From Cupriavidus basilensis (GTDB lineage Bacteria > Pseudomonadota > Gammaproteobacteria > Burkholderiales > Burkholderiaceae): DNA of 64,000 nt. Shown here one piece after another: positions 43,905 to 52,887 of the stretch (positions are counted from its first letter, which is position 1; every line of letters begins with the position of its first letter). The translations under genes and the position numbers were made by a program. The DNA lies in the NCBI RefSeq assembly GCF_000832305.1, contig NZ_CP010537.1:930001-994000 (forward strand). Direction: 5' to 3'. Under the pieces are notes generated by a model. It saw nothing but the letters and a program-made list of their open reading frames with translations, did not search any database and was not told where the DNA came from.

Positions 43905-44654
43905 ATGGATCTTCAGATCAAGGACCGTGTCGCCATCGTTACCGGTTCCGCACGAGGCCTGGGTGCGGCAACGGCGCGCCGGCTGGCGGAAGAGGGCGCG
44001 CGCGTGGTCGTGACGGACGTGCTCCGCGAGCGGGCAGAAGAGACTGTCGCGGCGCTGCGTGCTGATGGCCTGCAAGCCCATTGCGTAATCGCCGACATCA
44101 CCAAGGCTGAAGACGTGAGCCGGCTGGTGGAAGAAACGGTTGCCCAATTTGGCGGGGTGCACATCCTCGTCAACAACGCCGGATTCCCGCGGGACAAGTA
44201 TCTGGTGAAGATGAGCGAGGAAGACTGGGACCTCGTCATTGCGGTCATGCTCAAGGGGGCGTTCCTGGCGACCCGGGCGGTGATGCCGCATTTCATCGAA
44301 CAGGGCTGGGGCCGCGTCATCAACATCAGCTCGCGCGCGCACCTCGGCAATCCCACACAGGCCAACTATTCGGCTGCGAAGGCAGGGCTGATTGGCGTGG
44401 CCAAGGCACTGGCCATCGAGGAGGGGCGCTATGGCGTCACGGTGAACTGCGTGGCACCGGGCTTTATCGAGACGGAAATGGTACAGGCGTTGCCTTCGTA
44501 CGAGACCATCAAGGAGCGTGCGGTGCAGATGCAGCCTATCAAGCGCGTTGGTCGTCCGGGAGATATCGCCGACGCGGTTGCCTTTCTGGCCTCCGAGCGC
44601 GCGGGCTTCATTACCGGCGAGGTACTGCATGTGAGCGGGGGACGCTTTGGCTGA
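43905..44654 (+). CDS. SDR-family 3-oxoacyl reductase/hydroxyacyl dehydrogenase (FabG-like)
   Basis: 249 residues. TGSARGLGAATARRLAEEGA, VNNAGFPRD, catalytic NISSRAHLG and YSAAKAG, and CVAPGFIETEM are typical of FabG-like enzymes. AAGGAAGGAA directly precedes ATG 43905. It could act as an (R)-3-hydroxyacyl-CoA dehydrogenase for the MaoC-type hydratases in the window. It lies between an IclR regulator and pyruvate carboxylase, and probably answers to the divergent IclR. Confidence 0.93.
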   Translation: MDLQIKDRVAIVTGSARGLGAATARRLAEEGARVVVTDVLRERAEETVAALRADGLQAHCVIADITKAEDVSRLVEETVAQFGGVHILVNNAGFPRDKYLVKMSEEDWDLVIAVMLKGAFLATRAVMPHFIEQGWGRVINISSRAHLGNPTQANYSAAKAGLIGVAKALAIEEGRYGVTVNCVAPGFIETEMVQALPSYETIKERAVQMQPIKRVGRPGDIADAVAFLASERAGFITGEVLHVSGGRFG

Positions 44655-44961
44655 GCCATGCAAGGGGGGCGTGAACTGCCAGGTCGGCCGGCGCGGACAG
44701 CCGCGAGCTTGCTGGCGATGACAGCCAGCCGCGTGCGGGACAGACGCGAAGCGAGCGTTACGAAAGCAAGAAGCGGTCGCCAAGGCGGAAGAATTGGGCG
44801 TGGGCGGCTGCGACAGGGCAATACGACTGGATGGATTCGCCCCCCCCATTTTTCCCATTACGACTGACGGCAGCGCGGAGCCTCAGGCCCGGCGCCGCAT
44901 CCCCGATCATCTGACACGCCGTGAAGCTTGTGCACGGCATGGCCCACTTTCTTGTGCACCC
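44655..44961. other. Intergenic region before pyruvate carboxylase
   Basis: No gene seen. It holds a C8 run near 44840 and the promoter region of the carboxylase. No clear ribosome binding site precedes the carboxylase ATG. Confidence 0.5.
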
Positions 44962-47900
44962 ATGGACTACACCCCAATCAAATCCCTGTTGATTGCCAAC
45001 CGCTCCGAGATCGCGATTCGTGTGATGCGCGCCGCTGCGGAAATGAACATCCGTACGGTGGCGATCTATTCGAAGGAGGACCGGCTTGCGCTCCATCGCT
45101 TCAAGGCCGACGAGAGTTACCTGGTTGGCGAGGGCAAGAAGCCGCTGGCGGCCTACCTCGACATCGACGACATCCTGCGCATCGCCCGGCAGGCCAAGGT
45201 CGACGCGATCCACCCGGGCTATGGCTTCCTCTCGGAAAACCCGGATTTCGCGCAAGCCGTGATGGACGCCGGGATTCGCTGGATCGGCCCGTCGCCGGAG
45301 GTCATGCGCAAGCTGGGGAACAAGGTAGCCGCTCGCAATGCGGCGATCGAGGCGGGCGTGCCAGTGATGCCGGCGACCGATCCGTTGCCCAGGGACCTCG
45401 ACGAGTGCAAGCGCCTGGCGGCCGGCATCGGCTACCCGCTGATGCTCAAGGCGAGCTGGGGCGGTGGCGGGCGCGGCATGCGCATGCTGGAGAACGAGCA
45501 GGATCTCGAGACCGCGCTGCCGGCCGCGCGGCGCGAGGCATTGTCGGCATTCGGCAATGATGAGGTGTATGTCGAGAAACTGGTGCGCAACGCGCGCCAC
45601 GTAGAAGTGCAGGCGCTCGGCGATGCTCACGGCAACCTGGTGCACCTGTACGAACGCGACTGTACCGTGCAGCGTCGCAACCAGAAGGTGGTGGAGCGCG
45701 CGCCGGCGCCATACCTCGACGATGCCGGCCGGGCCGCGCTGTGCGATGCGGCGATGCGGCTGATGCGCGCGGTCGGGTACACGCATGCAGGCACGATCGA
45801 ATTCCTGATGGATGCCGACTCCGGCCAGTTCTATTTCATCGAAGTCAATCCGCGCATCCAGGTGGAGCACACGGTCACCGAGCTGGTTACCGGGGTCGAT
45901 ATCGTCAAGGCGCAGATCCGCATCACCGAGGGCGGTCATATCGGCATGACCGAGAACACGCGCGACGCCGACGGCAAGATCGTCGTGCGCGCGGCCGGCG
46001 TGCCGGAGCAGGCGGGAATCTCTCTGAACGGGCATGCCCTGCAATGCCGGATCACGACCGAGGACCCCGAGAACGGCTTCCTGCCGGACTATGGCAGGCT
46101 CTCCGCCTACCGCAGCGCTGCGGGCTTCGGCGTGCGCCTGGACGCTGGTACTGCCTACGGTGGCGCAGTGATCACGCCGTACTATGATTCGCTGCTGGTC
46201 AAGGTCACCACGTGGGCGCCGACTGCCCCCGAGTCGATCCGGCGCATGGACCGCGCGTTGCGTGAGTTCCGCATCCGCGGCGTCGCGTCCAACCTGCAGT
46301 TCCTCGAGAACGTCATCAACCATCCGGCCTTCCGGTCCGGCGATGTCACCACGCGCTTTATCGACAAGACGCCGGAACTGCTGGCCTTCACCAAGAGGCA
46401 GGACCGCGCGACCAAGCTCCTGCGCTATCTCGGCGATGTGTGCGTCAACGGGCATCCGGAAATGAGCGGCCGCTCGCTGCCTGCGCTGCCGCTGCCCACC
46501 CCGGTGCTACCTGCGGTGGATACCACCGGCCCGCTTCCCACCGGTACGCGCGACCTCTTGCGAGAGCTCGGCGCGGAGAAATTCTCGCGCTGGATGCTGG
46601 AGCAGAAGCGGGTGCTGCTGACCGACACGACTATGCGCGATGCGCACCAGTCGCTGTTCGCCACGCGCATGCGCACTGCTGACATGCTGCCGATCGCGCC
46701 GTTCTATGCCCGCGAACTGCCCCAACTGTTCTCGATGGAGTGCTGGGGCGGGGCGACATTCGACGTGGCGCTGCGCTTCCTGAAGGAAGATCCGTGGCAA
46801 CGTCTTGAGCAACTGCGCGAGCGCGTGCCCAACATCCTGTTCCAGATGCTGCTGCGCGGCTCGAACGCGGTCGGCTACACGAACTATGCGGACAACGTGG
46901 TGAAGTTCTTCGTCCGCCAGGCCGCCAGCGCCGGCGTGGACGTGTTCCGCGTGTTCGATTCGCTGAATTGGGTGCGCAACATGCGTGTGGCGATCGACGC
47001 CGTATGCGATAGCGGTGCACTGTGCGAGGGCGCAATCTGCTACACCGGGGACATTTTCGACGGCTCCCGCCCTAAATACGACCTGAAGTACTACGTCGGG
47101 ATCGCGCGCGAACTGCAGGCTGCCGGCGTGCACGTGCTTGGCATCAAGGACATGGCGGAGATCTGCCGTCCGCAGGCTGCCGCCGCGCTGGTGAAGGCGC
47201 TCAAGGAAGAGACGGGCCTCCCCGTGCATTTCCACACCCACGATACCAGCGGCATTTCGGCCGCTTCCGCGCTGGCTGCCATCGATGCCGGCTGCGATGC
47301 GGTCGATGGCGCGCTGGATGCGATGAGCGGGCTGACCTCGCAACCCAACCTGTCGAGCATCGCGGCGGCACTGGCCGGCAGCGAGCGCGCCTCCGGACTC
47401 GACCTGGAGCGTCTGCATGAGGCGTCGATGTACTGGGAGGGCGTCCGTCGCTACTACGCACCGTTCGAATCGGAGATCCGCGCCGGCACGGCCGATGTTT
47501 ACCGCCATGAGATGCCCGGTGGCCAGTACACGAACCTGCGCGAGCAGGCCCGCTCGCTCGGCATCGAGCATCGCTGGACCGAGGTGTCGCGCGCGTACGC
47601 CGATGTCAACAAGATGTTCGGCGACATCGTGAAGGTGACGCCGACTTCCAAGGTGGTGGGCGACATGGCACTGATGATGGTGGCCAACGACATGAGTGCT
47701 GCCGATGTCTGCGATCCGGGCAAGGAGATTGCCTTTCCCGAATCGGTGGTCTCCCTGTTCAAGGGGGAACTCGGCTTCCCGCCAGATGGCTTCCCGGCGG
47801 CACTCTCGCGCAAGGTCCTGCGCGGGGAGCCGCCCGCGCCTTATCGGCCGGGCGACCAGATACCGGCAGTCGATCTGGCGGCGGCGCGTGCCGCGGGCGA

Positions 47901-48465
47901 AGCGGCCTGCGAGCAGGCGCTCGACGACCGGCAGCTCGCTTCTTACCTGATGTATCCGAAGCAGGCGATCGCCTACCACGCGCATGTGCGGACCTATAGC
48001 GATACGTCAGTCGTACCGACGCCGGCCTTCCTGTATGGCCTGCAGCCGCAGGAAGAAACGGCCGTCGACCTCGAGCCGGGCAAGACGCTGCTGGTGTCGC
48101 TGCAGGGCATGCACCCGGACGCCGAAGAGGGCAACATCAAGGTCCAGTTCGAGCTGAACGGCCAGTCGCGAACGGCGCTGGTCGAACAGCGCAGCGCCGC
48201 GCATGCGGCGGTGGTGCGCCACAGCCGTCCGGTTGCCGAACCTGGCAATCCGCTGCATGTTGCCGCGCCGATGCCGGGCGCGATCGTGACGGTGGCGGTG
48301 CAGCCGGGACAGCGCGTGGCCGCAGGCACGACGCTGCTTGCGCTGGAGGCGATGAAGATGGAAACCCACATCGCGGCCGATCGCGATTGTGAGATTGCCG
48401 CAGTACATGTGCAGCAGGGCGACCGAGTGGCGGCGAAGGACTTGTTGATCGAACTCAGGCTTTGA
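44962..48465 (+). CDS. pyc: Pyruvate carboxylase
   Basis: 1167 residues, full length for a single-chain enzyme that makes oxaloacetate from pyruvate, bicarbonate and ATP. Biotin carboxylase domain (1-450): LIANRSEIAIRVMRAA, HPGYGFLSENPDFA, KASWGGGGRGMRM, EVNPRIQVEHTVTE. Carboxyltransferase (about 550-820): LTDTTMRDAHQSLFATRM, ECWGGATFDVALRFL, GIKDMAEICRP with the catalytic Lys. Then the conserved PYC domain and biotinyl domain with Lys1132 in LEAMKMETH. ATG 44962 starts the conserved protein, though its ribosome binding site is weak. In this setting it would return pyruvate from acid breakdown to the TCA cycle. Confidence 0.97.
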   Translation: MDYTPIKSLLIANRSEIAIRVMRAAAEMNIRTVAIYSKEDRLALHRFKADESYLVGEGKKPLAAYLDIDDILRIARQAKVDAIHPGYGFLSENPDFAQAVMDAGIRWIGPSPEVMRKLGNKVAARNAAIEAGVPVMPATDPLPRDLDECKRLAAGIGYPLMLKASWGGGGRGMRMLENEQDLETALPAARREALSAFGNDEVYVEKLVRNARHVEVQALGDAHGNLVHLYERDCTVQRRNQKVVERAPAPYLDDAGRAALCDAAMRLMRAVGYTHAGTIEFLMDADSGQFYFIEVNPRIQVEHTVTELVTGVDIVKAQIRITEGGHIGMTENTRDADGKIVVRAAGVPEQAGISLNGHALQCRITTEDPENGFLPDYGRLSAYRSAAGFGVRLDAGTAYGGAVITPYYDSLLVKVTTWAPTAPESIRRMDRALREFRIRGVASNLQFLENVINHPAFRSGDVTTRFIDKTPELLAFTKRQDRATKLLRYLGDVCVNGHPEMSGRSLPALPLPTPVLPAVDTTGPLPTGTRDLLRELGAEKFSRWMLEQKRVLLTDTTMRDAHQSLFATRMRTADMLPIAPFYARELPQLFSMECWGGATFDVALRFLKEDPWQRLEQLRERVPNILFQMLLRGSNAVGYTNYADNVVKFFVRQAASAGVDVFRVFDSLNWVRNMRVAIDAVCDSGALCEGAICYTGDIFDGSRPKYDLKYYVGIARELQAAGVHVLGIKDMAEICRPQAAAALVKALKEETGLPVHFHTHDTSGISAASALAAIDAGCDAVDGALDAMSGLTSQPNLSSIAAALAGSERASGLDLERLHEASMYWEGVRRYYAPFESEIRAGTADVYRHEMPGGQYTNLREQARSLGIEHRWTEVSRAYADVNKMFGDIVKVTPTSKVVGDMALMMVANDMSAADVCDPGKEIAFPESVVSLFKGELGFPPDGFPAALSRKVLRGEPPAPYRPGDQIPAVDLAAARAAGEAACEQALDDRQLASYLMYPKQAIAYHAHVRTYSDTSVVPTPAFLYGLQPQEETAVDLEPGKTLLVSLQGMHPDAEEGNIKVQFELNGQSRTALVEQRSAAHAAVVRHSRPVAEPGNPLHVAAPMPGAIVTVAVQPGQRVAAGTTLLALEAMKMETHIAADRDCEIAAVHVQQGDRVAAKDLLIELRL

Positions 48466-48508
48466 GGTTGAGCGCCTATTTGCGCCGATCCGAAAGTAGG
48501 GATCCGGA

Positions 48509-48904
48509 ATGGGGCGGCAGGGGCCTCTCGCGGCGTCACCAGGGCCAGCGCTTCGCGAGCCTCTCGTGGCGTACGGACTTCACCGGCCGCCATCAAGGGA
48601 ACGCGGCCATGGCGCTGGCGCTGATCAGTTCGCCGTTCGGGATCAGGCTGGGAATGAATCGGTCGTCGTAGGCCGCGAATTCCTTGGTGAAGCCGATGCC
48701 GCCGGCCTGCACGTGGGTGCAGCCTGTCAAGACGAGACCCACACCTTTTGCGCGAGCGCGGTACCAGGCCAGCTCTTGGTCGGAGATGCTTTCGTCGGCG
48801 TTCTAGGACCAGGTGGTCATCGGCGCCATCACCACGCGATTGCGCAGTGTGATGCCGTTGGCGAATGAAAATGTTTGGAACAGGAAGTCGTTAGATGATG
48901 TCAT
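48509..48904 (-). pseudogene. NADH:flavin oxidoreductase (old yellow enzyme family), decayed
   Basis: From ATG 48904 the frame reads as an OYE N-terminus: FANGITLRNRVVMAPMTTWS, then an in-frame TAG at 48803-48805, then NADESISDQELAWYRARA and LTGCTHVQAGGIGF, until a TGA at 48593-48595. A different frame then gives AAGEVRTPREAREALALV, like the C-terminal part of the same family. So the gene has a stop codon, a large internal deletion and a frame change. It lies next to the LysR gene at 49311, which may once have controlled it. Confidence 0.75.
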
Positions 48905-49036
48905 GCTTGATCTTCAAATCTGATGTCTTACGCCGATGTCTTACGCCGATGGCGCAAGTGCCGAAGCCCTGAAAGAGCATCAACGCCCGGATTGAGGCGC
49001 GAACCATTCGTCGTCGATGGCGCGCAGCATCTCGTC

Positions 49037-49168
49037 AGGCGGCATCCGGGAGGCGGCGTGAAGGAGCAGACCACCTGCCTCTACGCCAGGAAGCTGGCAG
49101 ATAATGGCTTCGTCGCCATTGCCTACGACGCTTCCTACCAAGGCGAAAGCACGGGCGAGTTCAGACCT
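49037..49168 (+). pseudogene. Alpha/beta-hydrolase fragment
   Basis: About 40 codons read [30 protein letters not shown] and QGESTGE, a strong match in kind to the nucleophile-proximal N-terminal part of YcjY-like hydrolases. There is no start, no catalytic serine segment and the frame continues into unrelated sequence. A relic of a deleted gene. Confidence 0.6.
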
Positions 49169-49310
49169 GCGGTGGCATATGGGGCACCTAATTCACCCTG
49201 GGGCATGGCCCGAGCCTGTCGCTTGAGTTCGAATGGTAGGAAGCGTATTGACAACCAGCAAGCCATTGGCATCTACTGCACATGTAAATCTGGCTTAACA
49301 ATGAGGCAAG

Positions 49311-50285
49311 ATGGATCCGTCCAAAATACCCTCGCTCGCTTGGTTCTCTCTCATCGCACAGCACGGTAGTTTCACAAAGGCTGCAGCGGAGATGGGGATC
49401 ACGCGGGCGGCGCTGTCGCAGAGTCTTAAGACCCTGGAGCGGCAACTGAATGTCAAGCTCATTTACCGCACGACGCGCGACATGTCGTTGACAGAGGAAG
49501 GGCAGCGCCTGTTCGACCAGATCCGTCCGGCATTCGGGACCATTGAGCAAGCCGTGCGCAGCGTAGGCGAAGCCAATACGTCCCCATCGGGTCTGTTGCG
49601 AATCAACACGTCGAGGATTGCATCCCGGAACCTGATTGAACCGCATCTTGCGGAATTCCTGGCGCGCTATCCCCAGTTGAAGCTGGAAATCTTGCTGGAT
49701 GACGGGTTTTCCAACATTGTGGCGGATGGATGTGACGCAGGCATCCGCATGGGAGAAAGCCTGGCGCAACATGTCGTGGCTGTCCCGATTTCGCCGTCGT
49801 TGGAGATGGCCGTCGTTGCGTCGCCTGACTACTTCAAGCGCCGCGGTGTGCCTGAGTCTCCCGCTGATCTGGCCAAGCATGACTGCGTGGCTTACCGACA
49901 CACATCGAGCGGAGCCATCTTTCGGTGGGAGTTCAGTTCCCCGGAGCCGAATGGCCATGCGTTCGTTGTGGTGCCTCAGGGGTCCTTGATCACCAATGAT
50001 GACGACAGCATGATTCGCATGGCCCTTCAAGGCGCCGGACTCGTCCAACATGTGGATATTGCGGTGCGCCACCTGATAGCGGACGGTTCATTGATGCGCG
50101 TCCTTCAGCCTTGGTGCAAGCCTTTTGCGGGGTTCTACCTCTATGTTCCCTCGCGCGCTCAGATGCCCCTGAAGGTTCGCGTCGTCATGGACTTTCTGAT
50201 TGAAAAGAGAGGCCTCCTGGAGGCCGAAAAATCGGCTTTGGAGAATAGGCGGCGAAACATGAAGAAGCGACGTGCAACGGGATAA
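49311..50285 (+). CDS. LysR-family transcriptional regulator
   Basis: 324 residues. [37 protein letters not shown] and [19 protein letters not shown] are the winged helix; the effector domain includes [37 protein letters not shown] and [17 protein letters not shown]. The extra basic C-terminus ([16 protein letters not shown]) is unusual. This branch often controls flavin oxidoreductases or hydrolases; both neighbouring candidates are now pseudogenes, so the regulator may be an orphan. Confidence 0.92.
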   Translation: MDPSKIPSLAWFSLIAQHGSFTKAAAEMGITRAALSQSLKTLERQLNVKLIYRTTRDMSLTEEGQRLFDQIRPAFGTIEQAVRSVGEANTSPSGLLRINTSRIASRNLIEPHLAEFLARYPQLKLEILLDDGFSNIVADGCDAGIRMGESLAQHVVAVPISPSLEMAVVASPDYFKRRGVPESPADLAKHDCVAYRHTSSGAIFRWEFSSPEPNGHAFVVVPQGSLITNDDDSMIRMALQGAGLVQHVDIAVRHLIADGSLMRVLQPWCKPFAGFYLYVPSRAQMPLKVRVVMDFLIEKRGLLEAEKSALENRRRNMKKRRATG

Positions 50286-50446
50286 AGGCGCTGCCGAAGC
50301 GGCCCCTGAATCAGTGCGCCTCTCTGAGCATGAAGCGGGCCATTGAAGGAGACACTGGCCGTCGCGCGCGTGGCGCCGACCAAAACACGTGGGCAGCGTG
50401 CTGCTTTGGGAGAGAATCCGGCACGACGCGTGGAAGGGTTGGCGCT

Positions 50447-51880
50447 CTACTTTTCCTGCTGCCGCGCCAGCAGGCGCATGAGCTTGCCAAAGTCATCGAC
50501 CTGCTCGAGGTGCAGCACGCTGTCCAGGACCTTGTCGATGGTCGCGACTGGAAGAAGACCATCGACGAAGGTGCGGAACTTGCAAACCAGTTCCTCCGTG
50601 GTCATGTAGGTCTGCGGGTCGGCGGAAGGGGTGCCCTTGGGGAAATGCTTCTCGGCAGCGAACGTCTGGCCACGTGCACGAATCTCGACGCGTGACGGGC
50701 GGCTGGTGATGTCTGCGGAAATGGACTGGAAGTAGGTCGGGTGTGTTTCCAGTTTTACCCGGTGCATCAAGGTCATGACCGACGGGTCGAAAACGACGGA
50801 CGGGTCCTGCCATTGTCTGCCGGGTGGGATGCGGTGAGCAGCGACAGCCAGGCCATGCGCGAAGCAGAACTGCGCGTCATGCAGTTCAGTAATCTCGTGG
50901 TTCGTGAAGCAAGGTAGCTCGTAGGCCCAGCCCTCTCCGTAGGAAGTGATGCCCTCGATTTCCTCGACACGTATGTTGTGCTGCGCCACGAGATCGATCA
51001 GGATATCCAGGGGTGCGTGCATGACGCGGCAGTGCGGATAAGGCTTGAACATCTGGAAGGCGGGGAAACGCCATTCCTCGCCGAGGCCCGTGGTGAGAAG
51101 CTCGGGTGACCAGCGCGCGGTGCCGATAAAGCGCGGATAGCCGAATTCCTCGTCATCGAGCATCTGCAGGTCACCGCGGTGGCCGAGATCGCCCATGTCG
51201 GCCGCCGACAGGGCAGCATTGGTCAACGCGCCGGCCATCTGGTACTTGATGGTCGCTGTCGGCGTGTGCATGAACCAGGCACGCTGCGAGTTGACGGGCG
51301 CCGTGGCGGCGGCGATGCCCAGTGCATTCGCCAGTCGGTCCACGGCAAGCCCCTTGAGCTTCGCGGCCGACGCCGTCGCGCCGAACACCGTGCTGCTGTA
51401 GCCGACGACCGACGTATGCGCAGCCGTACCGTCCTTGGTGTCGCGATAGCCGCTCATGGCGGCTCCCAACCGGCAGGAGATTTCGTGGGATACGGCGACG
51501 GCAGCGATCAGGTCACTTCCCGAGCGCTGGTGCACCTCAGCGGACGCGAAGGCTCCGGGCAGCACATAGGGGCTCACGTGGCCAGGCAGCAGCACGGAGT
51601 CCGCGTCCAGGGCGTTGATCATCTCGCCGTTGGCAAATGCCGCGCCGTGAGGGGTGGACTTGTCACCGGTGCCGATGATTGTCGCGCTGCCTCCGGTGCC
51701 ACCGAGCCGCCGGCCGGCCTCAATGCCGATGCGCCCCTTCGGATGTTCCATGCCCGCCAGCGCGCAGCCGATGGAGTCGAGTATGTCGCGCTTGCATTCT
51801 TCAATGACATTCGCCGGCAGCCGCGCGATATCGGCTTTCGCCGAGAACTCTGCCAGGCGTTCGATAATGGTCTTGCCCAT
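50447..51880 (-). CDS. MmgE/PrpD-family protein
   Basis: 477 residues. ECKRDILDSIGCALAGMEHP, GEMINALDADSVLLPGHVSP, AAHTSVVGYSSTVFGATAS and FKPYPHCRVMHAPLDILI are family blocks. The active-site segment has ALDADSVLLPGHVSP, with the two-residue Asp pair of known enzymes reduced and the His kept. It lies 6 bp downstream of a Bug receptor in a three-gene operon. Acts on an unknown carboxylic acid; decarboxylase, dehydratase and isomerase activities are all known in the superfamily. Confidence 0.92.
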   Translation of the reverse strand: MGKTIIERLAEFSAKADIARLPANVIEECKRDILDSIGCALAGMEHPKGRIGIEAGRRLGGTGGSATIIGTGDKSTPHGAAFANGEMINALDADSVLLPGHVSPYVLPGAFASAEVHQRSGSDLIAAVAVSHEISCRLGAAMSGYRDTKDGTAAHTSVVGYSSTVFGATASAAKLKGLAVDRLANALGIAAATAPVNSQRAWFMHTPTATIKYQMAGALTNAALSAADMGDLGHRGDLQMLDDEEFGYPRFIGTARWSPELLTTGLGEEWRFPAFQMFKPYPHCRVMHAPLDILIDLVAQHNIRVEEIEGITSYGEGWAYELPCFTNHEITELHDAQFCFAHGLAVAAHRIPPGRQWQDPSVVFDPSVMTLMHRVKLETHPTYFQSISADITSRPSRVEIRARGQTFAAEKHFPKGTPSADPQTYMTTEELVCKFRTFVDGLLPVATIDKVLDSVLHLEQVDDFGKLMRLLARQQEK

Positions 51881-51886
51881 GGGCGT

Positions 51887-52855
51887 TCACTCCTTTGCCA
51901 GTTCGAGGTCGGCGACGATCTTCATCGTGCGTTGCAGATCCTGCTGAAGGAAGCGGGTGAAGGCTTCCGGCGTCATCGTGCCGGGCTCTGCGCCATCGCG
52001 GCGGAAACGCTCTCTCACCGGGGCACTTGCCAGGGAGGCTAGCAACGCCTGGCTGAGGCGCTGTACGACCTCTTTCGGTGTGCCGGCAGGGGCGAGCAGG
52101 CCAAGGTACACGGTGTAGCTATACCCGGCGAGTCCTTGTTCGGCCAGCGTGGGGATATCGGGGAATGCCGGGGAACGCTTGGCGGATGTCACGCCCAGGG
52201 CGCGCAACCGGCCGTCCTTGACTTGCGGACCCGAGGAATTGCCGCCATCGAATGCAAAATCGACGCGGCCTGCGATAACGTCGCTCATGGCCGAGGCGAT
52301 ACCCTTGTACGGCACGTGTACGAAATCCAGGTTTGCCTGGTGCATAAGAATCGCGGCAGCCACGTGAGTGGTGGTGCCGCTGCCGCCTGACGCGTATGAG
52401 AGCTTGCCAGGCCTGGCCTGGGCCGCGGCTGTCAGATCAGCCACGCTGCGATATGGCAAGCTCGGCGAGGTGACCATCAGTAGCGGTGCTTCGTTCATCA
52501 TGCCAATGCCGACGAAGTCCTTTAGCGCGTAGCCAGGGTCCTTCTTCATCGCCGGCAGTTGCGCAACGGTGTTGGCGCTGGCCAGCAGCGTGTATCCGTC
52601 GGCCGGTGCGGCCTTCGTGGCCCGAATGCCGATCTGGCCGTCCGCGCCGGGACGATTGTCGATGACAAGGGGCTGCCCCAGGTTCTCTGCCATTTGCTGT
52701 GCCACGGCCCGCGTGGTGATGTCCAGCAGCGCGCCCGGAGCAGAGTTCACGACGATTCGGATCGGGCGATTGGGATAGTGCTCCTGCGCTATGGCGGCAG
52801 CGGTTCCGGTCAGCAGAAGCGTGCCACACGCGATTTGGTTGATGAGTCGGTACAT
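51887..52855 (-). CDS. Bug-family periplasmic solute-binding protein
   Basis: 322 residues with a Sec-type signal (NQIACGTLLLTGTAAAIAQ). HYPNRPIRIVVNSAPGALLD, VIDNRPGADGQIGIRATK and APADGYTLLASA are Bug motifs. CGGAGACATTCTTC precedes ATG 52855; a longer frame to 53263 overlaps the next gene and is rejected. It lies between two MmgE/PrpD genes, so the ligand is probably their substrate. No TctAB partner is encoded here. Confidence 0.93.
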   Translation of the reverse strand: MYRLINQIACGTLLLTGTAAAIAQEHYPNRPIRIVVNSAPGALLDITTRAVAQQMAENLGQPLVIDNRPGADGQIGIRATKAAPADGYTLLASANTVAQLPAMKKDPGYALKDFVGIGMMNEAPLLMVTSPSLPYRSVADLTAAAQARPGKLSYASGGSGTTTHVAAAILMHQANLDFVHVPYKGIASAMSDVIAGRVDFAFDGGNSSGPQVKDGRLRALGVTSAKRSPAFPDIPTLAEQGLAGYSYTVYLGLLAPAGTPKEVVQRLSQALLASLASAPVRERFRRDGAEPGTMTPEAFTRFLQQDLQRTMKIVADLELAKE

Positions 52856-52887
52856 GAAGAATGTCTCCGCAAGATAGGGCGAGGCGG

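Noticed and set aside
44758..46455. 565-codon minus-strand frame
   Set aside because: Antisense to pyruvate carboxylase; composition typical of shadow frames.
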